Source: Thermoflexus hugenholtzii JAD2 (GTDB lineage: Bacteria > Chloroflexota > Chloroflexia > Chloroflexales > Roseiflexaceae). From it: 64,000 nt of DNA. The notes below the pieces were generated by a model. The model was not told where the DNA came from and did not search any database. It was given only the letters and a program-made list of their open reading frames with translations. Below, one piece after another: positions 52,538-61,089 of this stretch. A program made the translations under genes and the position numbers. The stretch is from positions 62,001-126,000 of the forward strand of contig CAMCVW010000001.1 in NCBI GenBank assembly GCA_945881915.1, given 5' to 3'. The number at the start of each line of letters is the position of its first letter. Position 1 is the stretch's first letter.

Positions 52538-53398
52538 ATGCCAGCAGTATATGTTGCCATCGCCACACCGCTCGATTCCAAAGGGGCGTTTGATGCACAA
52601 GCCATGTCACGACTCATTGCACATTTACATGATGCGGGTGTGGACGGAATCGTCCCGTGTGGCACCACCGGTGAAGGACCGTCGTTTAGTGTGGCAGAAC
52701 GATCCGAAATTATCAGGCACTGCATCAGCGCACGGGCAGGACTCGGAGTGATCGCAGGAACAGGTTGTCAATCACTGAGTGACACTATCACACTGACCAA
52801 CGCAGCGCTCGCCGCGGGTGTCGACGCGTGTCTCATCCTGCCGCCGTTCTTTTTTAAACAGGCAGGCGAGCATGGCGTGTTGGCATGGTATCGCGCCGTT
52901 TGTGATGCCCTACCACGCAACAGCAAAATCGTCTTGTACCACATACCGCCCATGACGGGAGTCCCTATCACACCCACGATTATCGATGGGCTTCTCGAAA
53001 GCCACCCCACGCACATTGCCGGAATCAAAGACAGCGGAGTGGATGCTGCACATACCGCTATGCTGACCGCACGGTATCCCCAGCTCGCAATTTATACCGG
53101 AAACGCACCGATTTTGGCCCAAGCCATCAGAGACGGTGCGGCAGGATCTATTCTGGCTGTTGCCAACATCGTGCCACGGTCGGTTCGCATCCTGACGGAC
53201 GATCTCGCCCGTGACGACGCACAGGTCCATCTCGCTGCAGTAGACGGCTACATTCGTAAAGTCGGTGCGGTGCCGACAATCAAGGCAATCCTGGCACAAT
53301 CGGGAGTGCCGGTGGGCATACCATTACCGCCGCAGTTGCCTCATCCTGATGCAGCAGATGCGTACCACGCATTCAGTGATTTTCCTGCGCCCGCGTAG
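52538..53398 (+). CDS. DapA/N-acetylneuraminate-lyase family aldolase
   Basis: 286 residues, (beta/alpha)8 barrel. GTTGEGPSF gives the conserved pyruvate-binding Thr-Thr, YHIPP the catalytic tyrosine, and AGIKDSG the Schiff-base lysine. True dihydrodipicolinate synthase has an arginine shortly after that tyrosine (YNVPxRT) to bind the aspartate semialdehyde carboxylate; here it reads YHIPPMT. So DapA itself is unlikely; 2-keto-3-deoxy-sugar-acid aldolase or a related lyase is more plausible, which would match the UxaA-type dehydratase product. AAAGGAG precedes the ATG. Confidence 0.85.
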   Translation: MPAVYVAIATPLDSKGAFDAQAMSRLIAHLHDAGVDGIVPCGTTGEGPSFSVAERSEIIRHCISARAGLGVIAGTGCQSLSDTITLTNAALAAGVDACLILPPFFFKQAGEHGVLAWYRAVCDALPRNSKIVLYHIPPMTGVPITPTIIDGLLESHPTHIAGIKDSGVDAAHTAMLTARYPQLAIYTGNAPILAQAIRDGAAGSILAVANIVPRSVRILTDDLARDDAQVHLAAVDGYIRKVGAVPTIKAILAQSGVPVGIPLPPQLPHPDAADAYHAFSDFPAPA

Positions 53399-53422
53399 CA
53401 CGATGCAGACAAGAGGCACACG

Positions 53423-54367
53423 ATGATTGTCCTGTTACATGGCCCCGATGAATATCGTCGCAGTGAGCGTCTGTCTGCCTTACTCGCCGACATACCAGAT
53501 GCCGCGCGTTCGCTCAACATCACCCGCCTCGAGGGCAAGCGCTTTAAACTCGATGCATTCATTCAAGCAGGCGAAGCGTTTCCTTTTTTACATGACCGCC
53601 GCACGGTCATCGTCGAAGATTTACTCAAAAACCAGAAAGCCGGTAAAGAACGCGACGAACTCAAACTCGTGCTCGAACGCCTACCCAATTGGTGCGATGT
53701 GATTTTTATCGAAAACGAAGATATCGACAAGCGCAGTGCGTTGTACACCCATTTGACCAAAACTGCTTCGGTCGAAGAATTCCCGTTCCTCAAAGAGACG
53801 GACATCGTTCGTTGGGTTGGTGAACTCGCGCGTTCTCTGCGCATTACCATTGAGAATCGTGCTGCCTACCGCCTCCTATCGCTGGTAGGGACGAACGGAC
53901 GGACACTCGTCAATGAACTGACAAAACTCGCAACCTACGTGCGACCGGGTGGGGTGGTCGACGAAGTCGTCGTCGATCTATTGGTTTCGGATGACACCGA
54001 AGAAAACATGTTTGCATTTGTCGACGCCCTAGCGGCACGTCGAAAGGGAGTTGCACTGGCAAAGTTGCGTCATCTATTGACCGACGGACAAGCCCCGCAA
54101 TACATTATCTTCATGATAGCGCGGCAAGTGCGCATCTTGTTACAGGTAAAGGAGCTCGACAACTTACGTATGCGCCCAAATGAAATTTCGAGCAAAGTGG
54201 GCTTACGTCCAGGCTTTTTGACAGATAAGGCAATCGACCAATCACGAGGGTTTGCACCTGCAGATCTGGAACGCCTACACGAGCGCGTCCTGAGCCTCGA
54301 CCACAAAAGCAAAACAGGCGGGATTGATGTCAATGCAGGATTGGATTTGTTGGTCATGGATACATGA
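53423..54367 (+). CDS. holA: DNA polymerase III subunit delta
   Basis: 314 residues. It opens the sliding clamp as part of the clamp loader. Family landmarks are an N-terminal LLHGPDEYRRSERL, the RRTVIVEDLLKN region, the EEFPFLKETDIVRWV linker and the C-terminal helical collar with GQAPQYIIFMIARQVRILLQVKEL. It is followed by the rpsT terminator and convergent rpsT, a holA-rpsT adjacency common in bacteria. Confidence 0.93.
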   Translation: MIVLLHGPDEYRRSERLSALLADIPDAARSLNITRLEGKRFKLDAFIQAGEAFPFLHDRRTVIVEDLLKNQKAGKERDELKLVLERLPNWCDVIFIENEDIDKRSALYTHLTKTASVEEFPFLKETDIVRWVGELARSLRITIENRAAYRLLSLVGTNGRTLVNELTKLATYVRPGGVVDEVVVDLLVSDDTEENMFAFVDALAARRKGVALAKLRHLLTDGQAPQYIIFMIARQVRILLQVKELDNLRMRPNEISSKVGLRPGFLTDKAIDQSRGFAPADLERLHERVLSLDHKSKTGGIDVNAGLDLLVMDT

Positions 54368-54397
54368 AAAAACCCCACTCGCGCGAGCGAGTGGGGT
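54367..54397 (-). terminator. Terminator of rpsT (holA may also use it)
   Basis: ACCCCACTCGC and GCGAGTGGGGT, an 11-base perfect stem with a 4-base loop, followed on the minus strand by six T residues (54372-54367). It lies 12 bases past the rpsT stop and abuts the holA stop. Confidence 0.88.
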
Positions 54398-54409
54398 AGA
54401 CAGACAGAT

Positions 54410-54670
54410 TTACTTGCTGGCTGCGTTGATTTTCTTCATCAAGCGGGATTTGCGACGTGCCGCGTTGTTGCGGTGAATGACGCCTTTTGAAGCAGCCTTG
54501 TCCAAGGTGCTCAATGCAGTGATGATTGCCTTCTGGTCCAATGCGCCTGAAGCAATCGTCTGCTCTGCTTTTTTGACCATGGTCTTGAGGCGAGCATTGT
54601 AGGACGAATTGCGGAGACGTCGGTTTTCTGAAGTACGGATGCGCTTCAACGCAGATTTGGTGTTCGCCAA
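54410..54670 (-). CDS. rpsT: 30S ribosomal protein S20
   Basis: 86 residues, highly basic, binding the 5' domain of 16S rRNA. It starts [20 protein letters not shown] after the initiator, and TTG 54670 is the only start fitting the family N-terminus, with GGGAGAAG upstream. Enterobacterial rpsT also starts with TTG and is autoregulated, so the weak start may serve control here too. It has a consensus-like promoter and a strong terminator of its own. Confidence 0.95.
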   Translation of the reverse strand: MANTKSALKRIRTSENRRLRNSSYNARLKTMVKKAEQTIASGALDQKAIITALSTLDKAASKGVIHRNNAARRKSRLMKKINAASK

Positions 54671-54727
54671 GGTATCACTTCTCCCGTATAATTCATGAAT
54701 TGATTGCACATGAGCATCTGAAAATTG

Positions 54728-54756
54728 ATTATACCAAAACACGATGCAGTGTGCAA
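54728..54756 (-). promoter_or_regulatory. Promoter of rpsT
   Basis: The minus strand reads TTGCAC (54756-54751), a 17-base spacer and TATAAT (54733-54728). Start near 54721 gives a leader of about 50 bases. It overlaps the region just upstream of murJ on the other strand. Confidence 0.78.
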
Positions 54757-54769
54757 CATGGGAGCAGGA

Positions 54770-56329
54770 ATGACGTCACGTCGATCGCACACACTCTTCA
54801 ATACACTCATCGTTGCACTCGGATATTTCGCCAGTAGGGTACTTGGTCTCGTGCGCGATATGTTCATCACTGCCCAATTTGGCACATCCCCGCAGGTCGA
54901 TGCCTATCGTGCCGCATTCGCCCTCCCCGACCTCATCTATCTCGTGGTCGCAGGAGGAGCACTCGGGACTGCGTTGATTCCAGTTTTTCAAGAGCGGAGA
55001 GCCGCAGCCGGGGACTCTGCTGGCTGGGATCTGGCTAATGCAGTACTCAACCTGACATTGCCAATCCTCATCGGTCTTGCGGTTATTGGCTGGATTTTCG
55101 CCGAACCCATCGTCACGTTGACCACAGCCCGCGGATTTACCGCAGATCAACGCAATCTGACGGCACATTTGATGCGATTGCTGCTGATCCAACCAATTCT
55201 CCTAGGAATCGGTGGAATTGCGAAAGCAACGTTGGAGGCACACGAGCAGTTTCGCATCCCGACCATTGGTTCGAATCTCTACAATATCGGTATCATCTTT
55301 GGCGCCGCAGCCCTCGCACCCTGGTATGGCATCGAAGGCGTTGTCTACGGTGTCATTGCGGGTGCAGCGGCATTTGTGCTGATTCAGATTCCCACTATGC
55401 ACCGGCTCGGTTGGCATTACCGTGCGATGGGCTGGACGACTGCGGGCGTCCGTTCGGTCGGGCGACTCGTTCTGCCACGGTTATTTGGGCAATCCGTTTG
55501 GCAAATTAATCTGACTACCATGATAGGTGTAACATCGAGCTTCGGCTTAGGTGCCGTAGCGGCGTCAGGCTATGCATTACAAGTGATGCTGTTGCCGCAT
55601 GGGCTCATCGGCCTCAGCATAGGAACCGTCATTTTTCCGCTCCTTGCAAAGCATCTCACCAACGGCAATCGGCATGCGTTTGCCCAATCAGCAGGAATGG
55701 CGCTACAGAGTGTGCTTGCAGTTACCGTACCTGCATCAATCGTGCTCTACGTTGGTGCATCGACAATCGTCAAGGTGTTGTACGAGCGCGGCACGTTCGA
55801 TGCGGCTTCGGCGACGCTCACCGTTGCCGCGTTGCAGGGATATGCAATTGGTTTGGCTGGGTTCAGTGTGGCAGAGATTGCCGTACGAATCTGGTTCGCC
55901 TTACAAAATACCCGACTACCCGTGTATGTCGGAGCGGTCGCGGTCCTGTTCAACGTGAGTGTAGGTTGGGCGCTGACGCAATCCGGAAGCATCGCAGAGC
56001 GGCTTTGGGTGCTCGCTGCGGTGTTTAGCATTGCCAACATCATCGAAGCCGCGCTCCTCTTGTGGTTCCTCAAACGCGATCATCCCGACATCCGACTCAT
56101 CACAAACCCGTGGCAGTGGCTGTTGAGTATCGGCGGGATGATGCTATTATTGACGGGCACACAGCCATTCCTCCCCTTGCTTCCATCTGGTCCATTGACC
56201 TCACTTGGTGATTGGATTCGCTGTGGTCTACATTTGATTGTCCTCGGAATATCATTCGGCTGGGGCGTGATGTGGGGATCCAATCGGTTTGCGCTCCTCC
56301 GTGCAGCACGGCGTGGGGCAAGTCAATAG
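54770..56329 (+). CDS. murJ: Lipid II flippase MurJ
   Basis: 519 residues from ATG 54770 (GGAG upstream), about 14 membrane helices as in the MOP superfamily. The start [27 protein letters not shown], then [31 protein letters not shown], is the classic MviN/MurJ signature. It flips lipid II across the membrane for peptidoglycan. Its start lies back to back with rpsT. glgC follows 19 bases after the stop. Confidence 0.92.
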   Translation: MTSRRSHTLFNTLIVALGYFASRVLGLVRDMFITAQFGTSPQVDAYRAAFALPDLIYLVVAGGALGTALIPVFQERRAAAGDSAGWDLANAVLNLTLPILIGLAVIGWIFAEPIVTLTTARGFTADQRNLTAHLMRLLLIQPILLGIGGIAKATLEAHEQFRIPTIGSNLYNIGIIFGAAALAPWYGIEGVVYGVIAGAAAFVLIQIPTMHRLGWHYRAMGWTTAGVRSVGRLVLPRLFGQSVWQINLTTMIGVTSSFGLGAVAASGYALQVMLLPHGLIGLSIGTVIFPLLAKHLTNGNRHAFAQSAGMALQSVLAVTVPASIVLYVGASTIVKVLYERGTFDAASATLTVAALQGYAIGLAGFSVAEIAVRIWFALQNTRLPVYVGAVAVLFNVSVGWALTQSGSIAERLWVLAAVFSIANIIEAALLLWFLKRDHPDIRLITNPWQWLLSIGGMMLLLTGTQPFLPLLPSGPLTSLGDWIRCGLHLIVLGISFGWGVMWGSNRFALLRAARRGASQ

Positions 56330-56348
56330 CAACGAGATGAGGGTCTGC

Positions 56349-57590
56349 ATGAGCCGTGTACTTGCGTTGATTTTGGCGGGCGGTGAGCATCCTGCATTGA
56401 GCGTTCTAACCGCAGAACGGGCAGAAGCAGCGGTCCCCTTTGCAGGGAAGTACCGTATTATCGACTTCACCCTTTCAAATTGTATTAATTCCGGAATTAC
56501 CAACGTCGGCGTGCTGACACAATACCGGCCACGTTCTCTACAAGAGCACATCGGGGTGGGGAAACCCTGGGACCTTGATAGACGAATCGGGGGCGTCCAT
56601 ATTTTGCATCCATACGTGGGCGCGGGAACGAGCTGGCAGAAGGGTAACGGCGACGCATTGCGCGCTCACCTAGACTTCATGGACGAACAGCCAGAAGAGC
56701 TCGTCCTGGTGCTCGCGGGTGATCATATGTACAAAATGGACTACCGACCGATGATTCAAGCACACCTCGCGGCGCAACGGGATGTCACCATCGCCGTCCA
56801 CGGCGTCGGGAGTCACGAAGTGCATCGGTTCGGAATTGTGACGACTGACCTCGACGGGGTGGTCACCAAATTCGAAGAAAAACCTGCGCGGAGCGCATCA
56901 ACTTTGGCATCCATGGGGATATACCTTTTTCGCAAACAGTACCTCATCGATATTCTGAATGCCGGTACACACGAAAACATCGGACGTGATTTGATGCCCG
57001 ACTTAATCGCGCAGATACCCGTAGACACGTACAACTTCCAAGGCTACTGGGCCGATATCGGCACCGTTCAATCCTACTACGAAGCCAGTATGGCACTCTT
57101 GAGCGAAACACCTGCACTCGATTTGAGCGACGCAGATTGGGTCATTCACACCAAAAGCGCCGAAATGCCGGCAGCCGAAATCAGCGCCGGTGCACGCATT
57201 CGAAACAGCATGATTTGTGATGGGAGTCGCATCGGCGGCACGGTGAGTGGCTCTGTGATCGGACCTGGAGTTGTAATTCCAGCGGGCACGACGATCATCG
57301 ATAGCATTATTTTGCCAGATGTCGTCATCGAACCTGGCTGTACCATCACACGAGCGATTATTGACAAAGGAACGCGAATCGGTGCAAATGCAGTCATCGG
57401 CCACGCGGCAGCAGCAGTACCAAATGAGCGCGTCCCCGACCTTTTACACACGGGGTTGACGTTGATTGGCATGCGCAACGAAATCCCAGCTGAGACCCAC
57501 CTGGGAGCAAATGTCTTGGTTGCACCCCGCACGAGCGGGCAGGCGTGGATCAAGAATAAGCACTTCCCGGATGGCTCGTCTGTTGCCTAA
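56349..57590 (+). CDS. glgC: GlgC-family sugar nucleotidyltransferase, variant active site
   Basis: 413 residues from ATG 56349 (GAGGG upstream). The nucleotidyltransferase domain and left-handed beta-helix C-terminal domain match ADP-glucose pyrophosphorylase: AGKYRIIDFTLSNCINSG, LAGDHMYKMDY (metal-binding aspartate), FEEKP, MGIYLF, and VSGSVIGPGVVI. But the loop normally GGxGTRLxxLTxxRAKPA reads GGEHPALSVLTAERAEA: the arginine and lysine that contact the triphosphate are Ala17 and Glu26. Those are the same two positions whose loss makes the potato large subunit inactive. It may be a regulatory subunit, or a variant common in Chloroflexota. No other glg gene is nearby. Confidence 0.82.
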   Translation: MSRVLALILAGGEHPALSVLTAERAEAAVPFAGKYRIIDFTLSNCINSGITNVGVLTQYRPRSLQEHIGVGKPWDLDRRIGGVHILHPYVGAGTSWQKGNGDALRAHLDFMDEQPEELVLVLAGDHMYKMDYRPMIQAHLAAQRDVTIAVHGVGSHEVHRFGIVTTDLDGVVTKFEEKPARSASTLASMGIYLFRKQYLIDILNAGTHENIGRDLMPDLIAQIPVDTYNFQGYWADIGTVQSYYEASMALLSETPALDLSDADWVIHTKSAEMPAAEISAGARIRNSMICDGSRIGGTVSGSVIGPGVVIPAGTTIIDSIILPDVVIEPGCTITRAIIDKGTRIGANAVIGHAAAAVPNERVPDLLHTGLTLIGMRNEIPAETHLGANVLVAPRTSGQAWIKNKHFPDGSSVA

Positions 57591-57597
57591 GACCGCA

Positions 57598-57632
57598 AAC
57601 CCCCCGGTGCATGTGCACCGGGGGGTTTTTGT
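57598..57632 (+). terminator. Strong terminator after glgC
   Basis: AACCCCCCGGTGCA and TGCACCGGGGGGTT are perfect arms with a two-base loop, followed by T residues. A textbook intrinsic terminator just after the stop codon; it faces the convergent aminotransferase gene. Confidence 0.92.
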
Positions 57633-57642
57633 ATAGATCTGC

Positions 57643-58791
57643 TTATGTCAATGCAGCAGCAATTGTGGTGCCTGCGTGGTGCAGTGTTTGTTCATCATAG
57701 AGACTAAATGCCATCCGAATTGCTTCGTAGCCCAGCGGTCTGCTACTAAACAACGTTGCGGGTAATGCATCGATGTGTTGTGCCCGAATCAACGTGAGCG
57801 CATCATTGGCGCGCATGTGTGGTGGGAGCTTCATCCACAAAAAATACCCACCCCGTGGGCTCGCCCATTGGAATCCACGCGCACGAAGCGGAGCAAGACC
57901 TGCTTCGAGTGCATCGCGACGCCGGGCATAGCGCTGGCGATACTCGGATACAATGTCCGCATACGCACCACTCGTCAATAATTCAGCCAATATGAACGAA
58001 GGGAAATGAGCCATCCCACCGCCGCTGTCGAGCAACCCGCAGCCGGACAGGCGATCGATTATCGCCGCATCAGCAGTGATGTAGCCCGTCCGCAAACCAG
58101 GCGCAAGTGACTTCGAAAAGGAACCGAGTCGAATCACGCTCCCTCGGGGGAACGTCGTCCAAAGCGAGGGAAGTGGCTTGGTATCAAACCATAATTCGCG
58201 GTACACATCATCCTCGACAATGCGCAGATCGGTTTCGTGCTGTAGTTTCAGCAATGCTTCTCGGCGCTCGATACTGAGCGTTGCCCCTGTGGGGTTTTGA
58301 TAGGTAGGTATCGTGTAGAGAAATGCTATTCGGCGACCCGCAGCACTATGCATATTGATTGCTGTGTCTAGTTCCGCGACGTCGAGTCCATCTTGATCGC
58401 AACCTATGGCATGCAGGTGGAGCGGCAGATCACGCAGGATACGCAAGGCGAGATGGTAGGTCGGATTTTCTACAAAAACGACGTCATTGGGTTGTGCGTA
58501 GAGCATCGCAACCTGCGCGAGTGCTTGTGAATTGCCCGCGCTGAGCATTATCTCGCTCGGGAGCGGGGCAACACCCTCAGAATGACCTATCTGCTCGGCG
58601 ACGAGGTCACGGAGCGGTCCTATCCCGCGGTCGATACCGTAGGTGAGCATTGCACCGCCGTAGCGGGTCAAGGCGGAGGCCGTTGCAGATTGTATCGCAT
58701 CGAGGGGGAGTAGGGTCAAATCGGGATGCCCCCATGCCAAATCAGTTACCCCGGGGGCGAGTTGGAGTTGCAGAATACGCGACATATCCAT
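57643..58791 (-). CDS. PLP-dependent aminotransferase (class I/II, MocR/LysN-like)
   Basis: 382 residues; ATG 58791 (GGAAG eight bases upstream) is preferred over ATG 58806, which abuts the ApaG stop, and ATG 58785. It has the PLP lysine in LGSFSKSLAPGLRTGY, the NPTG motif in PTYQNPTGATLS, and the binding sites in SAGNSQALAQV and EDDVYRELWF. Overall similarity is to 2-aminoadipate/kynurenine aminotransferases and the aminotransferase part of MocR regulators, but the N-terminal winged helix of MocR is absent. Substrate is unknown. Last gene of a tightly packed minus-strand run. Confidence 0.85.
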   Translation of the reverse strand: MDMSRILQLQLAPGVTDLAWGHPDLTLLPLDAIQSATASALTRYGGAMLTYGIDRGIGPLRDLVAEQIGHSEGVAPLPSEIMLSAGNSQALAQVAMLYAQPNDVVFVENPTYHLALRILRDLPLHLHAIGCDQDGLDVAELDTAINMHSAAGRRIAFLYTIPTYQNPTGATLSIERREALLKLQHETDLRIVEDDVYRELWFDTKPLPSLWTTFPRGSVIRLGSFSKSLAPGLRTGYITADAAIIDRLSGCGLLDSGGGMAHFPSFILAELLTSGAYADIVSEYRQRYARRRDALEAGLAPLRARGFQWASPRGGYFLWMKLPPHMRANDALTLIRAQHIDALPATLFSSRPLGYEAIRMAFSLYDEQTLHHAGTTIAAALT

Positions 58792-58806
58792 GGTAGGTAC
58801 TTCCAT

Positions 58807-59208
58807 TCAGTGAAGCGGTTCGTCTGGGAGTGTCAGAATGAATTCGGGGACCACCACAACGAACTCCGCGTCATTATCTTGGCGGAATGTGTAGAATCCT
58901 GCCATGGTGCCGTGACCAGATTTGAGGACGCAAAAACTCCGGTACTCATGCACATCACATGGGTCTAATACGGGTTGCTGACCGACAACCCCATCTCCAC
59001 TCACATGGTATTCTTCGCCAATAGAATCGGAGATTACCCACTCACGAGACCGGAGCTGCGCAGTTGTGCGACTGCAATTTTCGATGCGTACCGTATATGA
59101 AAAGACATAGCGTCCGATGTCTTTATCGGATTCTGCGACGAGGTAGACGGGATGTACGGTGACTCGAAAGCCGTTCGTTTCTTTGTAGAAAAACGTACGT
59201 TGCGGCAT
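58807..59208 (-). CDS. apaG: ApaG-domain protein
   Basis: 133 residues from ATG 59208 (AGGA eight bases upstream; the frame is open to 59250). ApaG fold: TNGFRVTVHPVYL, YVFSYTVRIENCS, ISDSIGEEYHVSGDGVVGQQPVLDPCDVHEY and SGHGTMAGFY in the family order. The role of ApaG is not well defined: links with magnesium/cobalt efflux and Ap4A have been proposed. It precedes the aminotransferase with stop and next ATG directly adjacent. Confidence 0.9.
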   Translation of the reverse strand: MPQRTFFYKETNGFRVTVHPVYLVAESDKDIGRYVFSYTVRIENCSRTTAQLRSREWVISDSIGEEYHVSGDGVVGQQPVLDPCDVHEYRSFCVLKSGHGTMAGFYTFRQDNDAEFVVVVPEFILTLPDEPLH

Positions 59209-59218
59209 TTCCCTGTTC

Positions 59219-59923
59219 CTAAATCTGATTCTGTTCCTGAATAATAACACGCTCTCGGGCCACTATCAATGTGACCAACGCGATGATTTGTACCAAATGG
59301 AGCCCTCCGGCAAGAACGATTCCATTGAGTCGGAAGCCTGCACTGACAAATTCACTACAGACATATACCGCGATACTCGCCCAGCCAATGGGGTACTGCA
59401 TCCGTTCTCGACGCAAGAGCCACAGAGCACCAATCCAGACAATCAGTGCATCATACATGCCAACGGGATGGCGTAATTGGCCATATACCGGGATCGCCCA
59501 TGGCAGATCTGTCTGCGTACCGACCGAGGTCCCGCCTATTGTGGCCGCTGCGGAAGCAACACCGTACGCGACGAGTAATGGTAACAGGGCAAGCCGTAAC
59601 GTAGGTGTGAATGGGATTTGGCGCTGATACGTGACGATACGCCACACAGTCACGGCAAAGAACACCGCGGTCCACCACGAGTATTCGAACACTCGTACCG
59701 TAATAATCTGCTGGAGGACATCTGTGGCAGGGATAGGCTGGAAGTAAATGACCCCGAGACGACCGCCCAGCCATGCACTCCCAATGACCGTTGGCAAGAA
59801 CCATCCTGGGAGCAGCGTCCCGACGCGCCGCTCGGTCCACGTCCACCAAATGTACGTGGCAATGAGCAATCCGACACCATACATACTCATTCGGAGCGGC
59901 CCGATTGTCAATAATGGATACAC
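59219..59923 (-). CDS. Lgt-like membrane protein (prolipoprotein diacylglyceryl transferase family), atypical
   Basis: 234 residues, about seven membrane helices. GGRLGVIYF and the LPWAIPVYGQLRHPVGMYDAL segment are Lgt-like, and the last helix ends FRLNGIVLAGG as in Lgt. But the Lgt signature around the catalytic arginine (usually R-x-G-N-F-x-N-x-E) is replaced by TIGGTSVGTQTD, with no arginine, asparagine or glutamate. Function as an Lgt is therefore doubtful. Several lipoproteins in this window need a working Lgt elsewhere. It is the second gene down from the TlpA-like protein in this run. Confidence 0.6.
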   Translation of the reverse strand: MYPLLTIGPLRMSMYGVGLLIATYIWWTWTERRVGTLLPGWFLPTVIGSAWLGGRLGVIYFQPIPATDVLQQIITVRVFEYSWWTAVFFAVTVWRIVTYQRQIPFTPTLRLALLPLLVAYGVASAAATIGGTSVGTQTDLPWAIPVYGQLRHPVGMYDALIVWIGALWLLRRERMQYPIGWASIAVYVCSEFVSAGFRLNGIVLAGGLHLVQIIALVTLIVARERVIIQEQNQI

Positions 59924-59935
59924 AAACCCTCGCAG

Positions 59936-60463
59936 CTATGGTGCCGTAATCAAATCGAGCATTGTGGTGACCACTTCGGCACTGACAGGACCGCGAACTA
60001 CCGAAACGACCCGACCATGCCTATCGATAAATGCGGTTGTCGGCAGATCGGTACTCAGTAAGTAGGTCATAAACAGCCCCGCAGTATCTGCCCAGACGGT
60101 GACAGCAGGAGAAAATGCCGCGCTCGCGCGTTGGACGGTGACTAAAGGCTCACGCTGATTCAGCGCCACAAATGTGACATCACGCCGTGCGAAATCCGCT
60201 GCGTTGCGTTCCCAATAGAGCATTGCTGCACTGCAGGTTGGACACCAACTGGCCCAAATGGTGACAATGCTCGGGCGGCCGATGAGTGTGCGCGCATCGA
60301 CCGCTGAACCGTCTCGTGACTGCAATTTGATTGAGGGGATCGGTTCCTGTGCGGTGTATAACAACGACGGGCTATCCGAAATCCGCGTGGCAATAATCCA
60401 GCACATACCGAGGATACCGGTCAAAACAATGCGTCGGTTTATGGGAATGCGGATTGGGGTCAT
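59936..60463 (-). CDS. Membrane-anchored thioredoxin-like protein (TlpA/ResA/CcmG type)
   Basis: 175 residues. One N-terminal membrane anchor (~10-27), then a redoxin fold with the active-site WCPTC (Cys74, Cys77), the cis-proline loop LPTTAF and a C-terminal helix. Extracytoplasmic location fits reduction of apocytochrome or other exported disulfides, though no cytochrome-assembly gene is in the window. Its start overlaps the phosphoesterase stop by four bases (ATGA). Confidence 0.85.
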   Translation of the reverse strand: MTPIRIPINRRIVLTGILGMCWIIATRISDSPSLLYTAQEPIPSIKLQSRDGSAVDARTLIGRPSIVTIWASWCPTCSAAMLYWERNAADFARRDVTFVALNQREPLVTVQRASAAFSPAVTVWADTAGLFMTYLLSTDLPTTAFIDRHGRVVSVVRGPVSAEVVTTMLDLITAP

Positions 60464-61089
60464 TGCATCACAACTTGTCCATTTTGGATGTAAGCATATG
60501 CTTCATCGGGCATCTTGCGAATAATACGCCCTGGCTGTAAATCATCGAATGCCGGCAGGACGAGATAGGACGAACCCAACACAAAGCACGGGACCGCCTC
60601 GGCGGCAACACGCGTACTCGGCACAAGAATGTTTGGATGGAGATGTGCACAGAGGGAGTAATGGTCTGAATGACGAGGTTCATGCAAAAATGTCAGACCC
60701 GCTTCGGAATATCCCGGATCAACGCAGTCGATGTGCAATTCAGGCGGGGGGTCGCCGAGCACTCGCTCGTGGTTACCACGAACCAAAATAATCTTGACAC
60801 CGTGCAAATTTTGGCGCCATTCTGCAACGATACGCAACACGTACTCGTTATAATTTCGCTTCATGTGGAACATGTCACCGAGAAAAACAACACGGGTAGC
60901 ACTATGCTGCTCAACCAGTGCACTGATGCGTGCAAGTGAATGCAAAATTGGGGCAGCATCTTGAGGAGTGACGGGGGATGACCTGCCCAGGTGGAGGTCT
61001 GCAACAAAAATAGTCTTGTGTTGGGCCCACCATACCGCTCGCTCAACGCAGAGTTCGAGGACGAGTGAAGCTGTAGGATAAATAATCAT
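60460..61089 (-). CDS. Metallophosphoesterase, PdeM-like
   Basis: 209 residues. Calcineurin-like metal motifs in order: VADLHLG (D-x-H), FLGDMFH (G-D-x2-H), RGNHER (GNHE) and CAHLHP. Compact size and order resemble PdeM, the endonuclease found with bacterial DNA ligase/helicase damage-repair loci; no such partners are adjacent. It could equally act on another phosphodiester. It overlaps the genes on both sides by four bases. Confidence 0.8.
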   Translation of the reverse strand: MIIYPTASLVLELCVERAVWWAQHKTIFVADLHLGRSSPVTPQDAAPILHSLARISALVEQHSATRVVFLGDMFHMKRNYNEYVLRIVAEWRQNLHGVKIILVRGNHERVLGDPPPELHIDCVDPGYSEAGLTFLHEPRHSDHYSLCAHLHPNILVPSTRVAAEAVPCFVLGSSYLVLPAFDDLQPGRIIRKMPDEAYAYIQNGQVVMQ

